Shown here piece after piece: positions 10,742-22,968 of a stretch of 64,000 nucleotides of DNA. This DNA is from Trema orientale. Taxonomy: Eukaryota > Streptophyta > Magnoliopsida > Rosales > Cannabaceae. Within the stretch, counting starts at the first letter, position 1. Each line of letters starts with the position of its first letter. Location: NCBI GenBank assembly GCA_002914845.1, contig JXTC01000009.1, positions 1,366,499 to 1,430,498 of the forward strand, given 5' to 3'. The position numbers and the translations under genes were made by a program. The notes beneath the pieces are model-generated. The model saw nothing but the letters and a program-made list of their open reading frames with translations, did not search any database and was not told the origin of the DNA.

Positions 10742-13700
10742 AACGCTTAAGTTGTACATAATTTTAGTCAATATATACTTATACCAAGATAATACGCTTG
10801 TGTATATATATGTGTGTTTGTGCGCTGAAAATATTGGTTAATTAATATATATGTAGGTACATAGCTACTATATATACATGAACAGTTCACGAGAGAACCA
10901 ACTACCAATTTTTGTTTGAACAAGATAATGGAAGACCAGCTAGTTACTAGTATATCCAATCCAAAAAATTCAACCGAAGAAGATTTTTTCAATCTCCCTA
11001 TAATATGACTTTGCATTCTCTCTCTTTGGTCTTTTCCTTTGGAGCATGCCAATGAGATAAAATTCAACATGTAGAAAATAAAATACAAAAATAGGAGGAA
11101 AAAAAAGTTAAGGAAATTGACTTTCAACATAAAAAAAAAGCCTTTCATGCTCCATATATGGTGCTGTCGGGCATGATTATGTATTATCAGTTCAGACAGA
11201 AATCTCTCTCTTTCTTTCTCTCTCTCGTGATCATAACATATATATACATATACATACAAATATTATATTAAGAGACACACACATATATAAATATATATAT
11301 AGACACTCATGAGAGAAAAGGAAAGTAGTATATTCTTGATGCATAGAGAAGATTTTGTGGTAATCTTTGTAGCTTTAGTCCTATTGGGGGGATCTTTGGC
11401 CCCTATGAGAGATAGTGGTACGTCTTCATCAAGTGGGAAACCCAAATGTAGAAAAGAAACAAAATAACACACACAAGGTATGCTTTTCTCTATGTATGAT
11501 AAATGCCATGTGATATGCTATGATATATATTACATGTTTCGCTATCTAATATATACATATATATTTATATATGTGTGTTGTACAATCAATGGAGTATGAT
11601 GAGATATAAGAAAGTCAAATGGGTATATTTTTCTTTTTCTAAACTTTAGGTGATGGGATTAACATTCTTCCACTTTGTCCCCCAATCTTAACCTTAATTT
11701 TTTTTTTTTTTAAATTTTCCCCTTTTGTTTTTCTTTGCTTTTACTTTTTTATTTAATAATAGTTATATATATTTTTAATTTAATTTAAATTAATTATTGT
11801 TCTTGTTGTCCTCGTCGTCTTGTTGATGTTCTTTCTTCCTAATGGGTGGAGGGTTTCCGTCTGCTTTTGCCTTGAGCCATTGCTTTTTTCATAGGAAAGG
11901 AATATTGCCAGTGCTTCCTAAACACCTCATTGGGCCCCATCTGAGGTCCAATCATGTGGGTCCATCTTGTCCGGGCCGGCTCCATACATTACACACATAC
12001 TCACTCACCCCCTCTAAGCCTACGAAAAATGAAAACCCAAAAATATAAAAGAAAAAAAAAAAAAGGAAAAAAATGTTGTTGCGTAAATCAATAGAATGCT
12101 GACGTGGCTTTGCTTTGAGGGGTTGGTGTCGTTGAAGTGGAGACTTGACCCCACCTAAGTCAGCCACTTTGTCACTCTTGTGACATATATATGTATGATC
12201 TCTCTCCACCTTTGCTTGTTTGGCACACTTATAATTGTTGTAGTAAGCAGTAGTAGTAGTACCTTCTTTTTTACATCATTTCAATCTCCCCATGCTCTGT
12301 TCTTTTCACCATAAAGCTTTTTTAACCCACAAATGGATAAACATGCACCACTCTCCTTTGTTGGCTAGGGGTGTTGCTCAAGCAAAAACTAGTCACGTTT
12401 GTTGGGGGAGGGAAGGTCTATGCTGCTATGGAGATATAGATTATATCATAGGGGGCATAATAGTTCCCCTATTAATGGACATGACCACTATATGTGATAT
12501 AACTCCTTTTTTGGAACTCTTCTCTGGCTCTCTTAGTTCAAACTTGTTCAATATGTAACTGCTTGATGTGAACTCCTGATCTACCATAAAGATACAAATA
12601 ATATGGCTTTGAAGGTGTTTTAAAACTGTTTTAGTAGCAAAAATTCGTCTCTTCTCGAGTCAGAAACGATAAATCTGTCGGCTCATTAGTAAGACTTTTC
12701 AACAAATTGAATATCTATATAAGGTTTTGTAAATGAGAAAAATAATAGAGAAGAAAAATTGAACCATATATATAAAATGTGTGTGTATAATTAGGCATGA
12801 CCATAAGTTTTGTACCTCATCAACTTCAATTCTGGCAATAGCAAATACACAAACAAGGGTGTACTAGAATATGTGTTTTTTAAGTGTTGTAAATCTATCT
12901 GTAATCTGGTAACCTACGACCAATTTGTCAGCCATCTAGTTAAACCCTTTTTTTTTTCTTTTTTTCTTTCTAGAAAGAGAAAAAAAAGATAGATAAAAAC
13001 AAATCTCGAGAATTAATTAGGACAAATTATCACCTAATACAAGAAAAGATATATAAGAGAATAACTTCACATGTATGAAATTTGACCAGCCCCTAACACT
13101 TCCATGTCAAAAGAAGAATCCTTATATTAAGCTGATGAAATAGGGGATTTTAGCCAGTGCCCCTAATCATGGAGATAGGAGGACCCAAAACATGCATTAA
13201 ATGAATGAATGATGAACCAATATGCATAAGATTTGGAACACAAAAAGTATAGATTGATAATTTTGGACCACTGAATCAAACCGATTTTCCTTACATCTGT
13301 TTTAAATATTGCCTTTGTGGACAAACATCCTTAACAAGCTTCTTCTTTATGGCGATTTTGACCTCCAAACAAGCTTTTCCTACTCTGAATTTTTCTTGGG
13401 CTGGCCATATGTGTATATAGAATAAATATATATTTATATTATGTAGGAGACCTACAAATTTGAATTGACATAAGTTAATTTGTGTTGTACATACTGACCC
13501 ACCACCAAACTTTGGAACTAAATTCTATTCCAAAGCACACTACAATCAGGTTGGCCGACTTGTATATTTCCACCTTATAGTATGAATTAAAGAGTTTAAA
13601 CTATCAAGACTCCTTTAATTTCTTGCCGAGTATGTAAACATTAACCCCAATACTAGAAACAAGTTAAAGTCCAATTAATGATCTGTACCTTTGAATCTAA

Positions 13701-16700
13701 TCCTTATAATGTCTATTGGCCTTGACTTATTGTCTTTTTGTTAGTGTACCAAAGTTATACAATAAAAGAGGTGTAGGACAGAAACATGGTTTTTGCTAGC
13801 AATAAATGAATGACAATAACAATAAGACATTTCAAGCATTCTCAAGCTCAATCATGAATAGACCCTTGTAATATGGTTCCTACAATTACAGAAATAGGGA
13901 CATGCATCTTTTAACTTGCTCTGAAACCATTTCTTACTAAGCCCATTTCGCCACACAATGGGGCTTTTCGAGTAAACAAGGTATATATGTTGGACTTTTG
14001 TGTTAGTTTCCTAGCTGTCTTTTTCATTTTATTTTATTTGTGAAAATGCTTAACATGAAAATTAGACGGAATAAACGTAATTAGTAATGATGATCATCGC
14101 TAGTGATAAAATTACGTGTAATCTCGACCATTCAAACGAAAACGAAATCGTGATAAATTGGAGTTCCAAACCTTAAGCATATGTGATTAATTTTTCAGGG
14201 CTTAATTAACCATGAAAAATAACTACTAAATTGGTATTGAACTTCACATGATAGTTCTCAGCTAGCCTTGATGATCTCTACTTAACCTGTTGACAAGGCT
14301 ATATGCCACTCAATCCGGAAACCAGCTATTACTTCACAACAAAATGATTAGCTGGGGCACCTGATTAAGATTAAGTAAAAATTAGGAAAAAATTTTGAAA
14401 ATTTTATTTGTCAAATTCAAGTGGGGCCCACTCCCTAGAGGAAAAGAGGAGAGAAAGTTTTTCCCCTTTCCCCAAGCATGATGAATGCACCAAAATTATC
14501 ACTGAGGAATGTGGTGATTTTGGTCATCCTGAGGACCCGTTTGAGGAGCTCTGTAGAAAGTGCAAGCCAGCCCATGTTTGGCTACACAACCTACTTCATT
14601 TACATTTCACATATTACTATTAGTGGATCTTCCAGAAGGATTTACTAGTGTGTGTATATATATATATATATTTCAAATTTCTTACAAAACTCATGAGAGT
14701 GACAACATTTTGGATGGTGGAAACTATGAAATCAGTCCTGATATGGCACCGTGTGATTAATTGCACGGTAGTATAGTAGATTATAGTGTCGCAAAAGATG
14801 AGTTTAATATGATGGTAATCACATTAACATCTAATGTTAAGATTTCGCGAATTTGAAAAAATTTACTAAAGAATTTCAAATGAATGACATTGAATCGATC
14901 TTCAATCTTGCATTAATCAGGATTAAATAGGATAATAAAAAAAAAATATGAGAAACGTTAGGGGACGGATTTCGCTAGTTTGATGATGGGTTAGAGAGAG
15001 TGAATTGAGCTATTGAAAGGATATATTTTCTCTTCTCATCAAAATAATTCTAAGTTCTTTTATATCTAAAATTGTTGGAGGAAGTGGTTGGCAGTTTTTT
15101 TGAAACCGCAAAAAGGTGGAGTTACCTTCCATTATCAAACCTACATCATCTACAACAACCCGTTTTGAATTATAGTGCTATACTCCAACATTATTGTATT
15201 GCTATAATGGACATTGGAAAGGTGGCACAGATAAGGGGCCAAATTCTCCATTTTAACTTGGTCAAATTTAAGCTCACTACCTTTTTTTTTTCATCAATAC
15301 CCGCTTTTTTATTTTATTTCACCAATACTCATTTTTAAGTGTACATTTTATGTATAAAATATATGTAGTTTACATTTATAGTGTAAATTTATGCCTAGAT
15401 ATAAACCAATTTTTAGGTATAAACTACTTGTTGTACAAATTTCTCAAAAAAAGAAGGTATGGAAACGGTTATGAATAAATTTAAAATAGAAAAGAGTTTT
15501 ATGTAAATTTGCTCAAGATGCGGGTATTGATGTTATTTTACCTTGACAAAAGTCAAACATGGTGCGTCAACTCAGCGCACAAAATGAAGCCCTTACCTAA
15601 GCCCAAGTACCTAACCCAATATTCTTGTCCGAACCCCTGGCCCATCAGTCCGTCATTGGCAGTCATACAGAAGGAGACCGTTACTGCCCAGTTGTATAAA
15701 AAGCAGCTCCGTTCATCACTTGAATATTAAAAAAAAAAAAAAATGGTTACCTCAATTTTTTTTTTTTTTGGGTTGAAAGGATGACATAAATTGTTTAATA
15801 GGAGAGAAAAATGGATACTAAAATGTGAAAGGAAAAAAAGGCCACAAAAAAAAAAAAGTTATTTGAAGAACATGTTGATATATACAACGTACTATTACTA
15901 AGTTACTTGACATATTATTAGGTGATAAAAGTTACACTGGTAGGTAAATTTGTCATAACAATGTCCGTTAGTAGGTTTCTAACATGTGATAGTGTTTGTT
16001 AAGGTCAATTGTTTAATCAACGAATTTATTTCCAAAAACTTCTCCAAATCCAAAGCACTAGAAAGGTTTTAACATGATCCACTTTCAAAACTTTGTAATA
16101 TAATCTATTATTTCGTTCATCTCATTCCTTTGTATTTGATTTTATCTTCCTTCTATTAATGAATTTAATTTTTGTTTGAATTGGGAAAGGGAGCAGACTA
16201 GAGTGCAAGCAAAAAGGCCCAAGCAGGCAAAATCAACAGCCAAAAGAAAGAGAAGGTGCGACGAAAATAATGGTGTCGTGTCGTCGAGCAGCGGACTGAT
16301 GCTCAAGCTCCATCTTTCTTTGTCTTCATCTCTATCCCCCAACCTCCCACACCGCCCACATCTTCAACAACTTCAAGCTTCACTACGATCACTCCACCCT
16401 TCCCTCTAGGAGAAGGAAAATTTCATCTTTATCTTCCTTTCCCTTTGTAACGACATGTCGTTTTTTTTAATTATAAAAAAAAAAAAACTTTGGAATTTGA
16501 CTCTTGCTTGATTTGGAATATATCTTATAAAATGAGTACATATGCCAAGGGTCATACCTCAAGAAAAATATTGACCTATCATCTATCGAGACAATAAAAA
16601 AACTGGAATAACTACATGTACAAAACAAATAATTTGTAACCCCAACATCAAAAATTGAGTAAAACGACGTTAGTTGTACGTCGCTTTCCGGCTATCCGAC

Positions 16701-17125
16701 GTCCAAGTATGTCACTTAGATATAAGTTATGAGGGTACCGACGTCCAAATCTAAGTGGGATACTTCTTATGTTTTCACTTGGGAGCGTCGATTCAAGTCT
16801 GCTTTTTTAGTAGTGTATTATTCTACCGCCCTATTTTCAATTTTTGCTCTCCTTTTCCATAATCCCAACTTGAGGACTTTGCACGGCCATTGTGCTATGT
16901 GGCATTGGAAGTGGAGTGAAAATTGACTTTGCCAATCACAAAGCATGCAATTCATACTACCATGTTGCTGATCACTATCGATTCATGGTTGCTACTATCG
17001 ATTCATGGTTGCTACGTTAGCAACGCATGCATTTCATACTACTTCATTGCTATAATTTCCCTCTTTTTAAGTCTTAACCCAATTACTTTTCCAAATGCAT
17101 CTCATCTTTAGCCGAACCAAAATAT
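10742..17125. other. Gene-poor spacer between REV upstream region and DRB2
   Basis: No conserved protein was recognised on either strand. Contents seen: TA- and GA-rich microsatellites (about 10795-11310), a higher-complexity stretch at 11330-11470, a segment at 11840-12560 with G-box-like ACGTGGC, a 71-codon frame at 14408-14623 of unknown value, a directly repeated ACTATCGATTCATGGTTGCT at 16973-17013, and a GACGTCC-containing inverted structure at 16660-16800. Some of this may be distal regulatory DNA of REV or an unannotated non-coding RNA; nothing in the sequence proves it. Confidence 0.5.
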
Positions 17126-17313
17126 GGGCCTATTTGGCATAGCTTCCAAAGATCTTTTGGAGCCCAAAAGTTACTTTTGAGGGTGTTTAGATGAATTGTC
17201 AGAAGATCTTTTTTTAATTAGAAGATCTTTTTAATGAAGCATGGACCCACTAGCTTTTATAGGAAAATCTTCTGGAACTTTTACTTCAAGTAAAAGCTAT
17301 CCCAAACAGTCCC
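17126..17313. mobile_element. Small TIR element (MITE), 188 bp
   Basis: The left end GGGCCTATTTGGCATAGCTT and the right end, read in reverse complement as GGGACTGTTTGGGATAGCTT, form imperfect terminal inverted repeats. TAT flanks both sides (17123-17125 and 17314-17316). Size and structure fit a short non-autonomous DNA transposon. It lies about 500 bp beyond the DRB2 stop codon. The superfamily is uncertain because the 3-bp flank is weak evidence. Confidence 0.65.
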
Positions 17314-17817
17314 TATTAATTTAATAGGGATCTGTCATTTTCTAAAACCATTAACCAGTATCCGGTATGGTCTTAATGTGGGACCCACGTAAAAGTTAAG
17401 ACCCACAAAAGACCATTCTCAAAAGCAACAAGAATAGTCATTTGTAAAATCACTAAATTGTAATGGAGGAATAAGTAAAAACATTCACGAATGTTGCGGC
17501 ATGCCACCTATGCATTATGCACATCACAGCCAGAAATGAACTAAAAAAAAAACAGAGAATAAATGAGCTGAAACAGCTACTCTTGAATGGAGTAGATTCT
17601 AGATATGATATGAGAATGCTGATACTAGCTACTTTAACCTGCCGACTGTAGCTTTTTTAACAAAACAAAAAGGGAAGAAGGTGAAAATGAGGAGGAGAGG
17701 ATGACAAAAAAGAAACACATATAATAAAAATGAGAACGATAGCAAAAACAAACTTAAGATGGGCACAAAACCATGATATTACTGTCCCCCCACTGGATTC
17801 GATTCTTCGGTACCACC
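17314..17817 (-). other. DRB2 3' flank / probable 3'UTR
   Basis: This is non-coding sequence directly downstream of the DRB2 stop codon (17820-17818). It probably holds the 3'UTR, but I could not fix a polyadenylation site. It ends at the MITE at 17126-17313. Confidence 0.4.
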
Positions 17818-20780
17818 TCAGATTTTTAGTTGTTCCAAGCTCTCCGCTGTCCTTGACTCTATCAAATCGTTGTTTGCAGATTTGCCTCCGGTTTCCTCTA
17901 TTTGAGCAGGTAATTGATTCTGCAGTGTAAGAGCAATATCGGCAGCTGGAGTATCTTCTTTCCTAATGGCTGGAGGATCTTCTTTAAGAGCAGGTTGAGG
18001 ATCGTCTTTTCTAACTGGAAGATCGTCCTTTCGGGTAGGTGGAGCAGAAAATACTGGCACAGCCTGCCTGATGGTTACAGGAGGAGCAATTCGTACTGGC
18101 GGTGCGCGAATGACCTGGCGTGACACTGCACCAGGTAGAGGAAGTGGTGGAGCAGAGAACACAGGCATGGCCGTCCTTATTGTCACTGGTGGTGCAATGC
18201 CATGGCAAGGCGTCCTCATTTGACGGATGGGGACATAAGGAGCTGCTCCAACAGCAGGGAACTTCTGGGGACGGGCTCCACGGCCTTCCGGTGGAAGAGG
18301 CTGTGCCTGTAGTTGTATCAAAGGATTGTCATTAACTGCACTAGGATGGGGTCTGTGTCGAGAAGCTGTCCTCTGGCAAATTAAGGGGAGTATTTTTGAT
18401 GTGGTAGCAGGGGGAGGTTGTGGACTTGTTGGCCTTGGGTGCTGAACTGGAAACTTCTTTGTAAATGGTACCGGGGCATTTGGATTTGCCATCTTTTCCT
18501 TCAAACGATAATTTGATAATGCTCGGGCTATTGTGATCTGCTCCAGCTCATCGCTGTTTTCTGGTTCGGACGAAGAACTTGCAGTATCTTTTGCCACTGC
18601 CCAGAAAGAAAATACATCATTCAGATTTAAACAGAAGCCCCCCTACCCGTTGACACCAATAGAGACAGATAATGCTTGAAAGTGTCATGAAGTCTATACT
18701 CTATAGTTTAAACTTGCCCAATAGGATGCTCAACTGGAAGACCAATGGCTCCAAATGAAAATGAGATGAAAATGAAGATCGTAAAATGGAATCAAAATTA
18801 CAGGGTGCCAATGTAGGTCCATCTTAGTAGTTTTATTTGTGCCATTATGCAAAGACATTGATGCTTGAAAGTCTTGACCAACTCACATTGTTTTAGAGAT
18901 GACCAAGCTGCCATTGCTGCATTCTTCTCTGCTTGTTTCTTATTCTTAGCAGGTTCCCCTGTGAAAGTGATACCTGCCAGTTCAACAGTCCCTGTAAAAA
19001 CAGGCAGGTGTCCAAGGCCTGATCGGTATGTTGTATATTGGGGCAATGGAGCTGAAACTCTTTGAGCTATTTCCTGTAAAAGGTTTTTGTAAACCCCTGT
19101 CTCATCCTAATAAAAGTGAATCATAATCAGTATTCAGACAAAATTACCAAGTAGCAAAGTAGCCGAATAAGTAGGCTGCAAGCTATATGTACAAGTACAA
19201 CAAAATAATCAATCAAAAATCTTTGCAAAGTTACTGGCTTTATTTAATTATTATCTTCATATTGTGTTCCAAAGAAATATTGATATGCATAGATATATGC
19301 GGATAGAAAAATGAGAATAATAAAAAAAAGGACAAAGCAATTATAAACCAAAAATGCCACTCAAGGTTGGCCGAAACTTAAACCATATATATGTGCATGC
19401 TTATAATCATTTCACACCTATGAATCTATAATACTATACTAGTAGACAATCACATCACAGGAATTCCCAAATAACAAGATGTAAATACGTTTAAATATGT
19501 GCATACATACACAAAAATACACATTTGCATACGAATACACCTATATCTATACAAACATTAGCACTGCCCTAAATCTTTTTGTACGCAGCGGGAACTGAAA
19601 ACAGATGTTTTCTTGTTCTTTTGAATAAGTATGAGAATTATTTGTAAATTTGATGAATAATAGAATCAATCAGGTAAAATAAGAAATACAAAGGATCCAA
19701 CCAACCCAAAACACTGATAAGTGATATTATAGCTAATTAAGCGTAGGTCAAAGACCATTATATATGCTTAAAACATTAATCCATTAATTAAATCTTTGTA
19801 TTTCAATCTTAACTCTCATATACGTAAGTTATTAATTAATCTTTAATACGTTTACTTACAACCTAATGTTACAAGCACATGATATTTGGTAATAATAACA
19901 TTTTCAAATCTCCGGAGCTACATTCTGGACATTGTCACAGGCCACTATATATATGGTACATATTCATGTCTACTCTATTTCAAGAAATTTTCCCTCAGTT
20001 TCTCGGCAATCCCAGAAGAGGGTTAACAATAAAGAGTGAGACGGAAAGAAAAAAAGAATTAAAAAGGCAACTTCCCGGTAAGCTCTTATTAATGTCGAAC
20101 CAACCTTCTTATGACCAGCTGGTAGGAAGAAGATTATCAAACACAAACAAAACCCAGATGGGTATCACTTTAATAATAATAATAATAAGAAGAAGAAGAA
20201 GAAGAAGAAGGAGAAGAAGCAGCAGCTACGCTATTCTCATTATTAAATTACATATTTGTTTCAGTCAGAAAATCCCACTTCTTTCTGATAGATAACCCCT
20301 GTACCCAAACTGGAACAAGGGCATTCCCGTAATTCCGCACATGAGGCTCGCCGGAGATTTAGATCTCCGGCGATCACTAAAGCTTGATTTAATTTCAATT
20401 AAAAAATAATTTTAATTTCCTTTTCTTTTTTAAAAGTTTTAAAGGCTTATTTGGGTGTTGAATACATTGATTGATCAAGAGAGATAAAACCCTAACCGGA
20501 AACCTAACGGCGGAGAGAGAGAGAAAGAACTGACCAAGATCCTGGCGGCGAGGGAGTGAGAGGGGCCGCGGTTAGAGAGGGAGTTGAGGGCAACTTCGGC
20601 GGCGGAGTGCTCAGCCTGACGGAGAGTGGAGCAGTAGTGAGGGCTCTCGAAGGTTTCGCCGTTAAAGTTGACGGTGGCTTTGAACCTGGGCGCGTGGTCT
20701 GGACCTTCTCGAATGCAAGTGTAGGAAGGGAGGTTGAAGCAGCTCCTCTGGGCCAGCTCTTGAAGCTGGTTCTTGTACAT
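17818..20780 (-). CDS. DRB2: Double-stranded RNA-binding protein, DRB2 type
   Basis: Coding exons are 20780-20535, 19106-18887 and 18596-17818. Together they give 414 residues, near the ~434 of Arabidopsis DRB2. Two dsRNA-binding motifs follow each other: residues 1-70 (MYKNQLQELAQRSCFNLPSY, then AEHSAAEVAL) and about 87-155 (VYKNLLQEIAQR, VFTGTVELAGI, KKQAEKNAAMAAW). The remaining ~255 residues are proline-rich and look disordered. They contain a duplicated block (APPVTIR then PVFSAPP, twice) and a charged RKDD/KEDP repeat near the end. Junctions are GT-AG; exon 2 ends CAAT before GTGAG and exon 3 starts TGGCA, restoring a Leu codon. DRB proteins assist Dicer-like enzymes in small-RNA production; DRB2 is linked to an alternative, DRB1-antagonistic miRNA route (family knowledge). 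Intron 1 is 1.4 kb and carries (TAA)n and (GAA)n runs. Confidence 0.95.
20176..20224. repeat. (TAA)n-(GAA)n compound microsatellite in DRB2 intron 1
   Basis: A run of TAA repeats passes into AGA/GAA repeats and then GCAGCA, all inside intron 1 of DRB2. It is likely length-variable and has no predicted effect on the protein. Confidence 0.85.
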
Positions 20781-21103
20781 TTCGCCTCTCTCTCTCTCTC
20801 TAAAAACCCTAAAGCCTCTCTTTCTCTTCTTCTTCTTCTTCTTCTTCTTACCTTAAGCTCTCAAACCAGCAAGTGAGTTTCCCGGGAAACCCCCAGCTGA
20901 GCACCCAGATCGGATCATATGGCGATATGGGTACTTGGGTCGGGCTCTGGCCGGAGAAAATGGAGGCTCCGACGACTAAGATCAAAGGGTTTTTTTATTT
21001 CGGGTTTGTTTCAGAAGACGAAAATGAAAATGAGAAAAAAGAAAGTTTTAGAGAGAGAGAGAATATGAGGGTGTGAACTGTGAAATGAAGCTGAGAAAAG
21101 GCG

Positions 21104-21141
<38 letters not shown>

Positions 21142-21190
21142 AAAAGGTTGGAGAAGGAGAAGGAGAAGAGGGTAAATATATTTTTTTTTT
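20781..21190 (-). promoter_or_regulatory. DRB2 leader and core promoter region
   Basis: Upstream of the DRB2 start on the minus strand are pyrimidine-rich tracts: GA/CT repeats at 20787-20800, (TTC)n at about 20824-20850, and a (CT)n run at 21107-21138. A telo-box AAACCCTAA lies on the plus strand at 20804-20812, and a TATA-like TATATTTACC at about 21183-21174. Transcription start between 21140 and 21100 is inferred only from this arrangement. Confidence 0.45.
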
Positions 21191-21658
21191 CTTTTTTCTT
21201 TCTAAGAAGTGGGAAATTTTCTTTTCTTTTCCTTTTTTTTTTCTTTTCTTTTCTTTTTTTGCGAGAAGGAAAATAATTAAATATTCCCTTTATTAAATAT
21301 TTATTTATTATTTATTGCTTTGTTGCTGCGAGTCAACTTAACGTTAGGCCACTGCATGGATGTGATCCTTTTCTAGATTTTCTAAATTTTGTTTTTATTT
21401 ATTTTTTAAGTTTTTCTTTGTTTTATTCTATCTCTTTTTCACTTTTCCTTTTTCTTTTTTTTGAAGAAGGAACTATCGTATTTTCAAACTAAATACTGCT
21501 GTATTTTCGTACTTTAATTTTTGTGCATGTCCTACACAGCCAACTCTTTTTCCCGCCCCCATAAAGCAAAAATGTTTTTTTAAAAAAAAAAAAAATAGTT
21601 TTATTAGAAAAAACTCCAAAAAGTTTGTAAATTAAAACACAGTGAGCTAATTTGACTT

Positions 21659-21850
21659 AGAGAAATACTAAAAATATTCTTTTTCTCACTTTCTTTTATA
21701 TTCTCTAGTCTCACTGTCTGACACGTGGATTTCACTATTCAGTTTAATATTTTAATAATGCAATAAATTATAGTGGAATCCACGTGTCAAACAATAAAAT
21801 TAGGAGAATGCAAAAGAGAGTGTAAAAGAGAGTGTTATTAGTATTCCTCT
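21659..21850. mobile_element. Foldback MITE with ~80-bp inverted arms
   Basis: The left arm (21659-21737) begins AGAGAAATACTA and ends GACACGTGGATTTCACTA. The right arm (21770-21850) is its imperfect reverse complement (TAGTGGAATCCACGTGTC, then TATTCCTCT). Only about 32 bp separates them. A CACGTG G-box lies in each arm. No unambiguous TSD was found. Confidence 0.75.
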
Positions 21851-22481
21851 TGCACTTAATATGATGCCATGTTTTGAGGAAAATACGTGTTCAACATAAA
21901 TAAAATGTATACATATATGTATAAATAACAAAAGTGACTTCTTTGTATAATGGCGGAGTTCTTTCTTAATAAATAAAACAAAATGCCACCGTTAAGTGAC
22001 GCAGTCAAAGGGCTCTTGCTTCTGATAAAACGTTCTAAACTTTGTAAACAGAGGTGTGATTATTACATATATTAGTGCTCTTCTTTATCCAGTGACAAAT
22101 ATATATTGTATATAATGAAATGATATTTTGAGTTTGTCTAACTAGATTTGAGTTATAAATTTTATTATTGTTTATACTACTATTTTGATATTACACAATT
22201 TCGCAAAAATGTTTCCTGTATTAAATTGAATAATGTATAGTATGACTTCATCACTGTTGTTTTTTCCAACTCTAGAAAGTATGTATTGCTTAATTAAATG
22301 CAACCATTAAACCATGTCATTTTTATGGCAAGTGTATGATAATAACACAGCTGCTACCTGCTACTATCAACTATGGACCACCCCTCCCATTGTTTACAAT
22401 TCACTACTAACCTCTATAAAAGATGTGTATATTTATATATATATATGGAGGACTTCTCAATGGTTACAATATATATATATG

Positions 22482-22718
22482 ATTCCTAATTTAGTAGGTA
22501 TTTTATTTTTATCTATCCATAAATAATTTTTTTTTAGCTATAGGATCAATAATCTAAAGGATACTATAATTTGGAGCAGTTAAAAAAAATAAAAATAAAA
22601 ACTTATTATTTAATATTTTTCTCTCTCTCCCCTTTTTACAATGAAAAAACGTGCATGATCAATTTTAATTGGTCAAAACAATACTTATAGATAAGTATAA
22701 AAAAAATAACTACTGGAT
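22482..22718. mobile_element. Diverged Mutator-like MITE copy (reverse orientation)
   Basis: The left end TTTAGTAGGTATTTTATTTT and a right end with AACTACTGGAT resemble the ends of the better-preserved element at 22728. The interior carries the family features in reverse order (GGATCAATAATCTAAAGGAT, CTCTCTCTCCC, GTGCATGATCAATTTTAATT). The right terminus is missing a few bases where the next copy was inserted. It is the oldest-looking family member here. Confidence 0.55.
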
Positions 22719-22727
22719 ATATATATA

Positions 22728-22968
22728 GGGCACCAATCCAGTAGGTATTTTTTTTTTTACCTATGCATAGGTATCAATTAGGCTAATGAAAAAAAAATTT
22801 GCACATTTTTTTATATTAAAAAATAGTAGAGAGAAAAAGTATTAATGATGCACGTCTTTTCATGCATCTCATTTTAGCCGTTAGATCATTATTAGATGAT
22901 GATCCAATGGTTAGAAAAAAAATACCTACACATGGGTTAAAAAAAAAATACCTACCGGATTGACAACC
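22728..22968. mobile_element. Mutator-like MITE, 241 bp, 9-bp TSD
   Basis: The left end is GGGCACCAATCCAGTAGGTA and the right end in reverse complement is GGTTGTCAATCCGGTAGGTA. Flanking ATATATATA occurs at 22719-22727 and 22969-22977; that TSD is low in complexity, but the same 9-bp spacing holds at two other copies with distinctive TSDs. The interior includes GATGATGCACGTCTTTTCATGC-like sequence and GTTAGATCATTATTAGATGA. Confidence 0.8.

Noticed and set aside
14408-14623. Small protein gene of 71 codons
   Set aside because: The composition looks less random than neighbours, but there is no recognised domain, no conserved motif and no splice context.
10742-17125. MicroRNA genes in the long spacer
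   Set aside because: I looked for mature sequences of common conserved plant families (miR156 to miR408) and saw none on either strand by eye.
20556-20876. 106-codon plus-strand protein
   Set aside because: It is the complement of DRB2 exon 1 and its leader.
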